Virus record (IMG/VR): IMGVR_UViG_3300042558_002764
Coordinates: 42,906-106,905 of that record
Reading direction: 5' to 3' (one strand)
DNA length: 64,000 bases
Source of the DNA: a virus
In this document: piece after piece, positions 14,577 to 23,984 of the stretch
Position numbering within the stretch: the first letter of the stretch is position 1
Layout of the letters: every line of letters begins with the position of its first letter
Program-made: the position numbers and the translations under genes
Notes under the pieces: model-generated
What the model saw: only the letters and a program-made list of their open reading frames with translations
Databases searched by the model: none
Told to the model about the DNA's origin: nothing

Positions 14577-16349
14577 ATGCCTAGAAGTATAAAAGAAATA
14601 CTTGAAGATTATAAACAAGAGGTAAATTCAGGCTCAAAAGGCCTGAATTTTAGTGCATATAAAAATGAAATGATTACCGAAAAAAGAGTAAAGGTACCTG
14701 GTATTGAAAAAAACGTTGCTACAAGTGCTGGTGAAGGGTACTCAAACATGGATGTTGTTAAACAAAATCTAAGGTCTTTAGGTTTTGACGTTGATGATTT
14801 GGGTAAACAAAAAACTGTTGCTCAATTAATGGCAGCACCTTTTGGTTTTAAATTTTCACTTCTTTGGCCTAAAGAAAATAAATGGGGTGAAAAAAGTTAT
14901 GTTACTCTATCAATAAATGATAAAGCAGTAGAAGCCGATAGAATTGATACTAGAGCAAAAGTTTCTAACCCAAATAGTAATGGTAAATTAATATTAGAAA
15001 CAAAATTAGGTCCGGCAATTATTTTTATAGACCCTAAAGAAATAGAAAGAACTTTAGGTGGTGATGCCGGTAAGTTACCACCAGGTAAAAAAGGTGAAAA
15101 CTATAAAAGAATGTTAGAAGAAGGTGTTACTTATAAAGTACAAGTAGATTCAGACGTTATTTTATCAGGAGAAGGTAATGAAGAAACAGAGGGGGAGGAA
15201 ACAGAAAAAGAAATTCCAATTCCAGAAGAAATCGCTTCAGGTAAAAATAGAAATGAAATTTTTAGATTATTACTAAAAGGTTTTGGTAAATACGATGGAG
15301 CTGTTGTTTATGGTGATGGTTTTAAAGACCCTGAAATGGCTAAAGAATATTCTAAACTACAAAGAGAAGTACAAAAGGGTAATGCTAGTAAAGAAGATTT
15401 AAAAGAGTTTAGGGAAAAGTCTGGTAGGGATTCTTACAGTATGATGGTTTCTAATTTAAGAAAGTCATTTCCAAATAACTTTTTAAAAAACTTATCAAAA
15501 GTTTTCCCTGAATTTAATATTCAATTTACAAAACAAAATGTCGAAGAAAATTATACTTTATCTGAAGATGAAAAAAACAAAGACAAATATAAAAGATGGA
15601 ATTTAGTTTTTCCTGGTAAAGTTGTGGGGGGTCAGACCTTAGACAATTTAGATAAGAACGTTAGAGAATTTATGGTGGCAGTTAAAAAATGGTTTGCTGT
15701 ACCTGTAAAGGGGCCTGATGGTAAAAAACGTTCTTATAGTATTTCTTATGATGAAGACAAGGTAAATCAGTACTGGAATAATTTTTACGGTACTAAAACT
15801 GAATCTAAGTTAACACTTTCAAATATTTTAATGGAAATGTTAAAAGAAGAAGATGATACAAATGGTGGTAAAACAGTTAAACCCGATTATCTTTTATTAA
15901 AAATATTACCTGGTGGATTACAAACTATTGATGAAGGTCAAGAAGACGTTGAATCTCGTGAGGTGGGGGGTTCAAAAGGTTCTAAAAAACAACTTATTGA
16001 TGCTGTTTTAGTTGAAGCGTCAGCTTTCTTTAAAGAAGGGGAGGACGGTAAAATAAATCAAAATGATTTAAATGTATTACCTGGTTATTCTAACGATAAA
16101 ACTTATAGTGATAAAAAAGGTAAGTCCAATTTAAACATCGAATACACTAAGGACGGTAAAGTAACTAAAGGTGTTATAACCATTAAAAATAATACTAAAT
16201 TAACTAATTTATTAACAGAAGTTATTAGGGGTGGTGATATGAAAATCAAAAAATCTAAAACAGATAGTAAATTTATTATCTTATATTATCCTTCACAAAC
16301 AGAAGTTTCAAATAAAATTAATAACACTTGGAGTGAAATTTTAAAATAA
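14577..16349 (+). CDS. putative virion protein, unknown function
   Basis: 590 residues, not recognised. It opens MPRSIKEILEDYKQEV, an amphipathic helix with I/L-x-E steps. Residues ~60-190 look like a folded alpha/beta domain (FGFKFSLLWPKENKWGEKSY, LGPAIIFIDPKEIERTLGG). An acidic linker lies at ~200-220. Near residue ~305 FLKNLSKVFPEFNI matches a segment of the 806-residue protein at 8874. The C-terminal part has KLTLSNILMEMLKEED and KQLIDAVLVEASAFFKEGE helices. It lies between the hub-assembly genes and the tape measure and has its own late-type motif. The next gene starts 7 nt after its stop. A perfect hairpin lies within codons ~17-25. Confidence 0.6.
   Translation: MPRSIKEILEDYKQEVNSGSKGLNFSAYKNEMITEKRVKVPGIEKNVATSAGEGYSNMDVVKQNLRSLGFDVDDLGKQKTVAQLMAAPFGFKFSLLWPKENKWGEKSYVTLSINDKAVEADRIDTRAKVSNPNSNGKLILETKLGPAIIFIDPKEIERTLGGDAGKLPPGKKGENYKRMLEEGVTYKVQVDSDVILSGEGNEETEGEETEKEIPIPEEIASGKNRNEIFRLLLKGFGKYDGAVVYGDGFKDPEMAKEYSKLQREVQKGNASKEDLKEFREKSGRDSYSMMVSNLRKSFPNNFLKNLSKVFPEFNIQFTKQNVEENYTLSEDEKNKDKYKRWNLVFPGKVVGGQTLDNLDKNVREFMVAVKKWFAVPVKGPDGKKRSYSISYDEDKVNQYWNNFYGTKTESKLTLSNILMEMLKEEDDTNGGKTVKPDYLLLKILPGGLQTIDEGQEDVESREVGGSKGSKKQLIDAVLVEASAFFKEGEDGKINQNDLNVLPGYSNDKTYSDKKGKSNLNIEYTKDGKVTKGVITIKNNTKLTNLLTEVIRGGDMKIKKSKTDSKFIILYYPSQTEVSNKINNTWSEILK
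14624..14650 (+). other. perfect hairpin within the 5' end of a coding region
   Basis: Arms AAATTCAGGC (14624-14633) and GCCTGAATTT (14641-14650) pair fully around a 7-nt loop, about 50 nt into the gene. No T-run follows, so it is unlikely to be a terminator. It could slow early translation or be chance. Confidence 0.4.
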
Positions 16350-16356
16350 GTTTTAA

Positions 16357-19152
16357 ATGGCTGACGAAAATTTTGGGCAAAATAAAAAAGACGCCAAAGA
16401 ATACTACGATACCCAAAGGCAAATAGCCAAGGTTATTAAACAACAAACCGAAAGTTGGTCAACATATGGTGATGCTCAAAAAACTGTTTCTGAAAATGCT
16501 AAACAGATACGAGATACACAGAAAAGAATTAATGAGTTATTAGCTGAAGGTTCTAAGGAAGCTAAAGCTGAAGCAGCTGAACTACAAAAACAAGTTGATT
16601 ATACTAGAGAATTAAACAAAGAATTAGCTAAAACTAGTGTCCTATTAAAAGCTGGTGGTAAAGCCATTGGTAAATGGGGTATGGACAAATTGTCAAAAGG
16701 TTTTGACAATATTCTAGATAGGTACAACAGAATGGATAGGTCTTCTAGAGAAGCAGCTATCAACATCGGTATGTCCACCACTAGAATGAACCAGTTTAGA
16801 ATGGTTGTGGCAAAATCACAGTCTAGTTTAACCGCGATGGGTGTTGAACTTGAGAAAGCTGGTCAAATGCAAGAATCTTTTGCTGACGCTACAGGTAGAC
16901 AAGTGATGTTAACCGAAAAGACATTGGTACAAATGGCTGCTTTAGCTAAGACAACTGGAATGGCTGAAGAAGAAATGGCTGGTTTAGTTGGTCAGATGGA
17001 TTCTTTCGGTATGGGGGCACAAGCCTCGTCACAAGCAATAAGTAATATTGTACAAAGAACAAATAAGTTAGGACTTAATACCAAAAACGTGATGAAAAAG
17101 ATTACACAGAATGTGGGTCTTTTAAATAAACTTAGTTTTAAAAATGGTATTAATGGTTTAGCTAAAATGGCTAGATATTCAGAAAAATATAAATTGTCGT
17201 TAGAAGCTGCAGCTGGTTTCGCTGAAAAGGTAATGAGACCTGAAGGTGCTATTGATGCGGCAGCTAATTTACAGGTGTTAGGTGGTAGTATGGCTCAAAT
17301 GGGTGATGCTTTTCAGTTAATGGGTCAGGCAAGAAATAACCCTGAAGAATTTATAAAGACTATCACAAAAGGTGCTGCGGAAGCTGCACAATGGGACGAT
17401 GTTTCCAAAAGTTTTAAAGTTAGTGCTTATCAAATGGATAGGTTAAGAGAGGCGTCTGAAGCAACAGGTATCTCTGTGGAAGAATTAGCTGGGACTGCTA
17501 AACAAACAGCTAAGATGAATATGTTTGGTAACCTAATTAAAATTTCTGGTGATGATAAGGAATTCTTGTCGGGGATAATGGAACTTGACAGTAAAGGTCA
17601 GGCTTTCCTTTTTGATGAGAAGGGTCATAAACAATATTTAAAAGATTTAAGTGCAACAGACCAACAAGCTATAGCGGATAAATTAACCGCGGAAAAAGAA
17701 ACTGAAAAAGAAAGAGCAATATCAAGACAAACTTCACAAGATTTATTAGTGAATAATTTAAATGCATTGTTAGATAAATTAATGCCAGCAATAGTTAAAT
17801 TTGACGATAGTCTTAGACCTATGTTGGAATCTTTGTTAAAGAAACTTGGTTCATGGGTTGATTCTTTAATTAAAAACCCTTGGTTACTTAAACTAGCTTT
17901 AGGTCTATTGGTATTTGCTAAAGTGGCACCAATATTATCAGCAATTCTTTCCCCATTAGCTTGGTTGTTGAAGGGTAGAATGTTAGCTCGTGGTTTTAAT
18001 GCAGGTGTTGCTAAAGGACCTTTAGGTGCCGCGGGTGCAGCTAAAAGTGGTGCACAAAGTGGTGCTGGTGGTAATATGGTTAAAGCTAAATCAGGTAAAA
18101 TGTACAACGCTGATAGCCCACAAGGAAAAATGATTAGTACTAAAGGTGGGACTCAACCATTAGGTGGAGGTCAGTCTGGTCAAGCAGGTAAGGCTAGTCA
18201 AATGGGTGATTCAACGGGAAAATCGGCAACAAACATGTTAAAAGGAGCCGCAGCTATATTAATCTTATCAGCAGCTTTATTTGTATTCGCTAAAGCGTTA
18301 CAGGAGTTTGAAAAGTTACAAAATGGGTGGCAAACATTAGCTTTAGCCGCAGTTAGTCTACTTGTTTTATCTGGAGCTTTATACGTTGTCGGTCAGATAA
18401 TGAGTAAAGCAAGTACAAATATATTATTGGGGTCTGTAGCTATATTAGCCTTAGGTATTGCGTTGATACCGTTTGCTTACGCGATGTCATTACTCGCTGG
18501 TGTGGGTGTGGGTACTATGTTAGGTGCCGCATTAGCCCTTGGTGCTTTTGCGTTAGCAGCATTTTTAATGGGTGTGGCTCTTGTACCTATTTTATTAGGT
18601 GCTGTAGCAATTGCCGTTTTGAGTTTAGCTTTGATGTTATTCGGGACAGCTCTACAAATGGTAGCACCTGGAATGGAAATGTTCTTATCTTCACTTTCAC
18701 AATTACCTTCATTAATTGGTCCGTTATTTATGTTTGGTCCGGCCTTAATGTTAGCGTCTGTTGGTATATTTGCTTTATCAGTTTCTTTATTCGCGTTAGG
18801 TGCCGCTTGGTGGTTTGGTGGGAGTGCCTTTAAAGATTTAACACATAGTCTTGCAGCACTTAAAGGATTAGACCTTTCTGGTATGTCATCTTCCATAAGG
18901 GCAATAAATCGTGTTGATTTGGATAAGATTGAGGCTATTAAAGATTTGGCTTCAATGCTTTCTTTAGTTAGTTTGTTTGGTGGTATTAAAATTGAATTTG
19001 GTGATATCGATGTTAAAGGTACTATTAATCTTAAAGGAGGGAGTGGGGTTAGTAGAGGTACTGATTGGGTTAACGACCCTGTATTTGTTTCCAAACTTAA
19101 AAACCTTATTTGGGAATCTACCGGTAAAGGTAAAAAGGGCGGCAAATCCTAA
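16357..19152 (+). CDS. tail tape measure protein
   Basis: 931 residues. The N-terminal ~130 residues are coiled-coil-like and charged. Residues ~130-480 contain repeated helical segments (AALAKTTGMAEEEMAGLVGQ, EAAAGFAEKVMRP, VLGGSMAQMGDAF) of the sort found in tape measure proteins. A hydrophobic stretch at ~507-540 is followed by a Gly/Ala/Ser-rich linker, then a long hydrophobic region at ~624-825 with five or more membrane-like helices. This order fits a protein that sets tail length and may form a channel in the host inner membrane. Its place between tube/hub-assembly genes and the baseplate hub genes agrees. The antisense frames at 17625-18107 and 18477-19145 are shadows of its Ala/Leu-rich codons. 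Confidence 0.85.
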   Translation: MADENFGQNKKDAKEYYDTQRQIAKVIKQQTESWSTYGDAQKTVSENAKQIRDTQKRINELLAEGSKEAKAEAAELQKQVDYTRELNKELAKTSVLLKAGGKAIGKWGMDKLSKGFDNILDRYNRMDRSSREAAINIGMSTTRMNQFRMVVAKSQSSLTAMGVELEKAGQMQESFADATGRQVMLTEKTLVQMAALAKTTGMAEEEMAGLVGQMDSFGMGAQASSQAISNIVQRTNKLGLNTKNVMKKITQNVGLLNKLSFKNGINGLAKMARYSEKYKLSLEAAAGFAEKVMRPEGAIDAAANLQVLGGSMAQMGDAFQLMGQARNNPEEFIKTITKGAAEAAQWDDVSKSFKVSAYQMDRLREASEATGISVEELAGTAKQTAKMNMFGNLIKISGDDKEFLSGIMELDSKGQAFLFDEKGHKQYLKDLSATDQQAIADKLTAEKETEKERAISRQTSQDLLVNNLNALLDKLMPAIVKFDDSLRPMLESLLKKLGSWVDSLIKNPWLLKLALGLLVFAKVAPILSAILSPLAWLLKGRMLARGFNAGVAKGPLGAAGAAKSGAQSGAGGNMVKAKSGKMYNADSPQGKMISTKGGTQPLGGGQSGQAGKASQMGDSTGKSATNMLKGAAAILILSAALFVFAKALQEFEKLQNGWQTLALAAVSLLVLSGALYVVGQIMSKASTNILLGSVAILALGIALIPFAYAMSLLAGVGVGTMLGAALALGAFALAAFLMGVALVPILLGAVAIAVLSLALMLFGTALQMVAPGMEMFLSSLSQLPSLIGPLFMFGPALMLASVGIFALSVSLFALGAAWWFGGSAFKDLTHSLAALKGLDLSGMSSSIRAINRVDLDKIEAIKDLASMLSLVSLFGGIKIEFGDIDVKGTINLKGGSGVSRGTDWVNDPVFVSKLKNLIWESTGKGKKGGKS

Positions 19153-19244
19153 TTAATATATAAGCATTTATTATTTATTATTAATACTTATTTTTAATTA
19201 AAGCTGATATGCGCTAAAATTAGTAAGTAAATTTAAATATGTAA

Positions 19245-19253
19245 ATATTTATA
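19245..19253 (+). promoter_or_regulatory. candidate late promoter motif before hub gene block
   Basis: ATATTTATA then TAAAAAAG, 17 nt before the start at 19271. It heads a closely spaced gene series running to 35.7 kb. Confidence 0.45.
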
Positions 19254-19270
19254 TAAAAAAGTTTAAAGGT

Positions 19271-22200
19271 ATGCCAAACGCGATAAACCCAAATGATTAT
19301 AATATAGATTTTTTCGCCACCGATTTTATTGGTGTTACGACAGCAGAAAGTTTTAGAGATTATCTTTTTAGTAAAAATTTACCTGACTTACCACCTGAAT
19401 TAATTAACGGTGCGGCAGGTAACTTTAGTAGTGACTATGCTGAAAAAGGTTTGGAGAAATCCATTAATTATACAAGTATATCGAATCCCGGTGATATTGA
19501 TGAGTGGTTGGTGGAGGGTAATTTTTCCACTTCACTTCACGAAGTTAGAGATATTAATTTATTATCAGGTAATAACTATGGGCCACCGACAATCGAGGCC
19601 TATAATGAACCAGGTTTAATACCTGAAAACACAGGTTTCTTACAATACCCTACTTCTTCAGGTGGAGACGACCTTAAATCAATTTTATTAAGTGACCAAT
19701 TAGCAGGTTTAGGACCTGGAGCGGCAATTAATTTTCCTTCAGACTTAAATGATATTGCGAAAGATAGAAGAAAAGAAGAAGCTATTAATAGACTTAAACT
19801 TAAAGCTCAAGATAATATTTTAGGTAAATTAAATTTAGACCCTTTTGGATTATTAGCGGGAGAAGATTTAATCCTTAGAGATTATAAAATCACAACAAGA
19901 CCGACAGTTTTAGGTAAGGTATTTGAATTTTTTAGTGATGCAGCAGATGTAACAATACCGAATAGTCCAATACCGTCAGGTGCCTTTGGTTCCTACGGAG
20001 ATTTAGATAACCCAGTTTCGTATTCCGATTTAATGGACTCTACTGGTTCTGGTACAAAAACTTTAATCTATAACGCTGTAGCTAGAAATAAATACGGACC
20101 TACATTAAGTGAACCAAAAGGTTTCTTAGCAAATACTTTTGGAGCAGGACAAGCTGCACAAAAAAATAATTATTTATCACCCGCTAGTACAACATTAGGA
20201 CAAGCGTTAGGAATTCCTTTAATAGATAAAATAAATCAGGCTGTAGGAAAAGCGGTTGACGCTTTAAATGGTGGGGTTAATAACGGGGTTGGTATAGAAG
20301 GAAATACACCACCCACAGAAACAGAAAACCCATCAATCACATTAGACAATATCCAAGAAAACGCACAGGCTGAATTTGATACATTATGGAATGGTCAAAA
20401 TATAGATACTTGGCAAACACAGGGACCCATAACTAAAATAGAGATACCTGGTATTGGATTAAGTCTAACTATTCCTGATAATGGACCCGATGGACCTATA
20501 GGTACAAAAATACCTATGAATGTTGGTGATGAATTTTACCCAGGAGAAATAAATGGTTCTAAAAATAGTGGTATATCTTATGATAGGGGAATGTATTGGG
20601 GTAGTCACACCAACAACCCATTTAAAAAAGGTATTTTAAAATACACACAAGATTTAATTAATAATTCTAGAAATACAAAAGATTATAAAGATAAAGCAAG
20701 ATTTGTCGGTGCAACAAACGACGCCTCAAATTTTGATGCAAAAAGTGGTAGACATAATAATTACTCTATGGGTAACACCGTTACTGATGCAGAAAACAAT
20801 TTTTATTGTCGTTCTTGGTCTGTAAGAAATCCATACAGAAAAGTTAGTGATTTAATTAGACACGGAGGTGGTGTTGATTCTTCTGGTAATACAAGAAGTT
20901 TAACAAGAGAAGATTTAAATTTAAGTGTATTAGATAATAATGGTTTTGTTAAAATAGCACCATATGTTGGGGATTTTAAATCTAGAAGTTTCAGCACTGA
21001 TGGTAGTGAAAATAATTTAGAATCTGGTGTATTAAAATTAGGAAATCCACAAATTCAAAAATACATGTTGTCTATTGAAAATTTAGCTTGGCAAAATAGT
21101 GAACATATATTACATGTTGCTCCTTGTGAGGTAGGACCTAACGGTGGACGTATAATGTGGTTCCCACCCTATGATATTAGTTTTACCGATAACTCTAGTG
21201 CCAATTGGGAAGCAACAAGTTTTATTGGTAGAGGTGAACCTGTGTACACTTACAATAATACCGAAAGAAGTGGTACCCTTAGTTTTACCTTGATTATTGA
21301 CCACTCAATGGCAATGACTGAAATAAAACAAAAGGGGGAAGAAGCTTTATTTAGATATTTCGCTGGATGTGAAAATCCAATAGAAGCCTTTACGTCAATT
21401 GTACCTAAAGCAGTTGAAGATGAAACAAAGGTACAACAAGTTACAGAAACAACAACAACTAAAACTGATGTAACTAAAGATAACCCTGAAGTTTGTGACC
21501 CTGAACCACCACCAGTAACTAAGTTACAATTTTATTTTAGGAATGCTAGAAGATTTGAATTAGATTCTGTTGGTACAAACTTAACAACTGAATTAGGTTC
21601 TAATGCTGATGAAAAACCACCCAATTATTTATCTCAATATACTAAACTTTGGCCTAATGGTTATTTAAGAGGTAGTTCAGGTACACCACCACCTACCATA
21701 CCTAACCCGAATAATCCTGGTCAGTTTATACCTAACCCTGCTTTTACATCTAGTACACAAACTGATATAGAAACTTTAAACCAACAAGCTTTAGACAATT
21801 TAAATACTTTAGTTGATTTCTTATTAACACCTGACGGTAAAAGATATAAAATTAAAATTATTGGTAAAACAAGTGATGCAGGACCAACTTCAGGTGGTAA
21901 AAGTAATGAAAAATTAGCTCAAAAACGTGCTAATTCAACAAAAGATTATTTATTAAACACACTTTACGCTGTAGAAACAGCTGTTGGTGTTGTTAAAGCA
22001 GAAAATTTAGGTTCACAAAAAACATACCCAACGGAAAAAGAATGGCGAGATAGTAATTTAAGATGGGAAGTTTTAGCTGTTGGTGAAACCGATTCTAGTT
22101 TATCAGTATCTTATGATGATGGTACTGGACAAAAAACGGAACAAAAAGATGATAATAGAACTTTTGGTGATTCACAAACAAGTGTACCACAAGCTATAAG

Positions 22201-23644
22201 AAATAGAACAACACTAGTTACTTTAGAATATAATAAAGAAATTGATGATACTTTAATTGGTGCGGCACAACCACCAATAACAGAGCAAACAGAACAAACA
22301 GTAGTTACTGTTAGAGATGTTGAAACCACAATACCCGCTAGTAAAGAAAAAATAGAAAGACAACGTGAAGCTGAATTAGCTGCAGCGTTAGCAGCGAAAG
22401 CTTCTAGATACATGGCTTGGGAATGTTCTTATTTTGAAAAAATGAAACAAGATGATTCATTTATTTATGAAACATTAACACAGAAATTAAAATATTTCCA
22501 CCCAGCATTTCACTCAATGACACCTGAAGGTTTTAATGCTAGATTAACATTCTTAAAACAATGTACAAGACAAGGACCTAACATTGCTGTAGGTGAACCT
22601 AGTAATTTAGCATTTGGTAAACCACCTGTTTGTGTTTTAAGAATTGGTGATTTTTATCATACCAAAATTATTATAGATTCAGTTAATTTAACTTTTGACC
22701 CATTACAATGGGATTTAAATCCTGAAGGTATTGGTGTACAACCAATGTTATGTAAAGCTGATTTAAGTTTTAAATTTATTGGTGGTTCTTCACTAGGTGG
22801 ACCTATATCACAATTACAAAATGCAGTAGGATTTAACTTCTTTGCTAATACGGCCTTATATAACCCAAGAGTAATTTCTAAATCGGTTGGTAAATATGTA
22901 ACAAAAAGGGTTGACCCACTTACAGGACAAGAAACTGAATTTACAGTACAAACACCTGCAGGAGCTAATGGTTCTATTGAATACGGTGCTTTCATGACAC
23001 CTAGACAATCAACATCAACAAGTTTATCTAATAATGACTCTAATGGGTCTACATCAAATTCTAGTACAGATACGGTACCAAATGATAAAGCAAAAGCTAC
23101 AGCTGATGCACAACAAGCGGACCAACAAGTAGCTGGTAAAGAGGCACAATCAACAGTTGCTGAACAAACTAAAGTTGACCAAGAGTTCACTAAAAAAGAA
23201 GAAGAAATAGCTGATAGCTCAACAGCAGAAAATGATGGTGTGAAAGGAAATACATTCCCTGGATTTGATAAAAAGACTGGTGTATATACAATGCAATATA
23301 CACAAATATTAACATGGAAAAAAGGTGGTGGAACAAATGCCGCACCTGCCGGTGTTAATAAGTTAAAGGTAGAAAAAGGACAAAAAGTTTATTTACAAAC
23401 TACCACAAACGGAAAAGAAATTTTTATTGGTGGTTCATTTAAAAACCCTGATAATAATAAAGTATATAGTACAATAAACAACCCTCTTAGGGTATACTGT
23501 AACGGGGATAACGGTTTCAATTTCTTCTTTGTAGAATCATCTGGAAATAGTGGTTTTTATACAAACACAGGATTCTATAATGTGGTAAAAAAAGTATTCT
23601 GTAAAGGTACTGTACCTAAAACATGGGCTGAATTAACAGCATAA
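19271..23644 (+). CDS. large baseplate protein with embedded OmpA-like domain
   Basis: 1457 residues. Residues ~580-720 and ~1030-1200 look like two halves of a baseplate structural protein (ENLAWQ... GPNGGRIMWFPPYDISF, GRGEPVYTYNNTERSG; later PPVCVLRIGDFYHTKIIIDSV). Between them, from residue 751 to about 990, is an OmpA/MotB-like domain: KLQFYFRNARRFEL, then IKIIGKTSDAG with EKLAQKRANSTKDYLLN, and a late RNRTTLVTLEY. Thr/Pro-rich linkers flank it, so it looks inserted. OmpA-like domains bind diaminopimelate-containing peptidoglycan. Residues ~1240-1320 are Ser/Asp/Gln-rich, then a small beta-rich C-terminal domain. A Shine-Dalgarno-like AAAGG precedes the start, unlike most genes here. The role is likely a baseplate hub-proximal part touching the cell wall. 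Confidence 0.7.
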   Translation: MPNAINPNDYNIDFFATDFIGVTTAESFRDYLFSKNLPDLPPELINGAAGNFSSDYAEKGLEKSINYTSISNPGDIDEWLVEGNFSTSLHEVRDINLLSGNNYGPPTIEAYNEPGLIPENTGFLQYPTSSGGDDLKSILLSDQLAGLGPGAAINFPSDLNDIAKDRRKEEAINRLKLKAQDNILGKLNLDPFGLLAGEDLILRDYKITTRPTVLGKVFEFFSDAADVTIPNSPIPSGAFGSYGDLDNPVSYSDLMDSTGSGTKTLIYNAVARNKYGPTLSEPKGFLANTFGAGQAAQKNNYLSPASTTLGQALGIPLIDKINQAVGKAVDALNGGVNNGVGIEGNTPPTETENPSITLDNIQENAQAEFDTLWNGQNIDTWQTQGPITKIEIPGIGLSLTIPDNGPDGPIGTKIPMNVGDEFYPGEINGSKNSGISYDRGMYWGSHTNNPFKKGILKYTQDLINNSRNTKDYKDKARFVGATNDASNFDAKSGRHNNYSMGNTVTDAENNFYCRSWSVRNPYRKVSDLIRHGGGVDSSGNTRSLTREDLNLSVLDNNGFVKIAPYVGDFKSRSFSTDGSENNLESGVLKLGNPQIQKYMLSIENLAWQNSEHILHVAPCEVGPNGGRIMWFPPYDISFTDNSSANWEATSFIGRGEPVYTYNNTERSGTLSFTLIIDHSMAMTEIKQKGEEALFRYFAGCENPIEAFTSIVPKAVEDETKVQQVTETTTTKTDVTKDNPEVCDPEPPPVTKLQFYFRNARRFELDSVGTNLTTELGSNADEKPPNYLSQYTKLWPNGYLRGSSGTPPPTIPNPNNPGQFIPNPAFTSSTQTDIETLNQQALDNLNTLVDFLLTPDGKRYKIKIIGKTSDAGPTSGGKSNEKLAQKRANSTKDYLLNTLYAVETAVGVVKAENLGSQKTYPTEKEWRDSNLRWEVLAVGETDSSLSVSYDDGTGQKTEQKDDNRTFGDSQTSVPQAIRNRTTLVTLEYNKEIDDTLIGAAQPPITEQTEQTVVTVRDVETTIPASKEKIERQREAELAAALAAKASRYMAWECSYFEKMKQDDSFIYETLTQKLKYFHPAFHSMTPEGFNARLTFLKQCTRQGPNIAVGEPSNLAFGKPPVCVLRIGDFYHTKIIIDSVNLTFDPLQWDLNPEGIGVQPMLCKADLSFKFIGGSSLGGPISQLQNAVGFNFFANTALYNPRVISKSVGKYVTKRVDPLTGQETEFTVQTPAGANGSIEYGAFMTPRQSTSTSLSNNDSNGSTSNSSTDTVPNDKAKATADAQQADQQVAGKEAQSTVAEQTKVDQEFTKKEEEIADSSTAENDGVKGNTFPGFDKKTGVYTMQYTQILTWKKGGGTNAAPAGVNKLKVEKGQKVYLQTTTNGKEIFIGGSFKNPDNNKVYSTINNPLRVYCNGDNGFNFFFVESSGNSGFYTNTGFYNVVKKVFCKGTVPKTWAELTA

Positions 23645-23655
23645 AATTTTAAAAT

Positions 23656-23970
23656 ATGGCAATATACTACGATAGATATAGAGATTTCAGGAAAGACGGT
23701 ATGGTAACAACCTTACCGTTTATAAAAATACCTGTAAAACCATCAGACAAAAGAATTGTTACGGATAATAAAACAAGATTTGATAAAATAAGTCAAACTT
23801 ATTATGGGAATCCCTTCCATGGTTGGTTGATATTACAAGCTAATCCAGAATTCGGTGGTTTAGAGTTTGACATTCCTGAAAATACAGTTATAATAGTACC
23901 ATTTCCTTTAAACAAATCATTAGAGGAATACCAATCTCAAGTAGAGAGATATAAAAGATTATACGGATAA
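23656..23970 (+). CDS. LysM-like baseplate protein (gp53 / tail protein X type)
   Basis: 104 residues. TRFDKISQTYYGNPFHGWLI followed by LQANPEF and IPENTVIIVPFP is the LysM-type pattern found in gp53-like wedge proteins and tail protein X: an opening helix with YYG, a WLI helix, and a closing PxxTxxxxP strand. In contractile phages such proteins bind the hub-sheath junction and fix wedges to the hub. It sits 11 nt after the 1457-residue gene and 14 nt before the 1725-residue gene, within the hub operon. The 104-residue length fits tail protein X better than T4 gp53 (~196 aa). Confidence 0.78.
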   Translation: MAIYYDRYRDFRKDGMVTTLPFIKIPVKPSDKRIVTDNKTRFDKISQTYYGNPFHGWLILQANPEFGGLEFDIPENTVIIVPFPLNKSLEEYQSQVERYKRLYG

Positions 23971-23984
23971 ATAATAAGTTTTTT

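Noticed and set aside
18477-19145. 222-codon antisense frame over the tape measure gene
   Set aside because: Ala/Asn/Pro-rich shadow of Ala/Leu/Gly codons in the hydrophobic tape measure region.
22657-23190. 177-codon antisense frame over the OmpA-containing baseplate gene
   Set aside because: Cys/Ser/Leu-rich shadow with no start context; the plus-strand protein continues through it.
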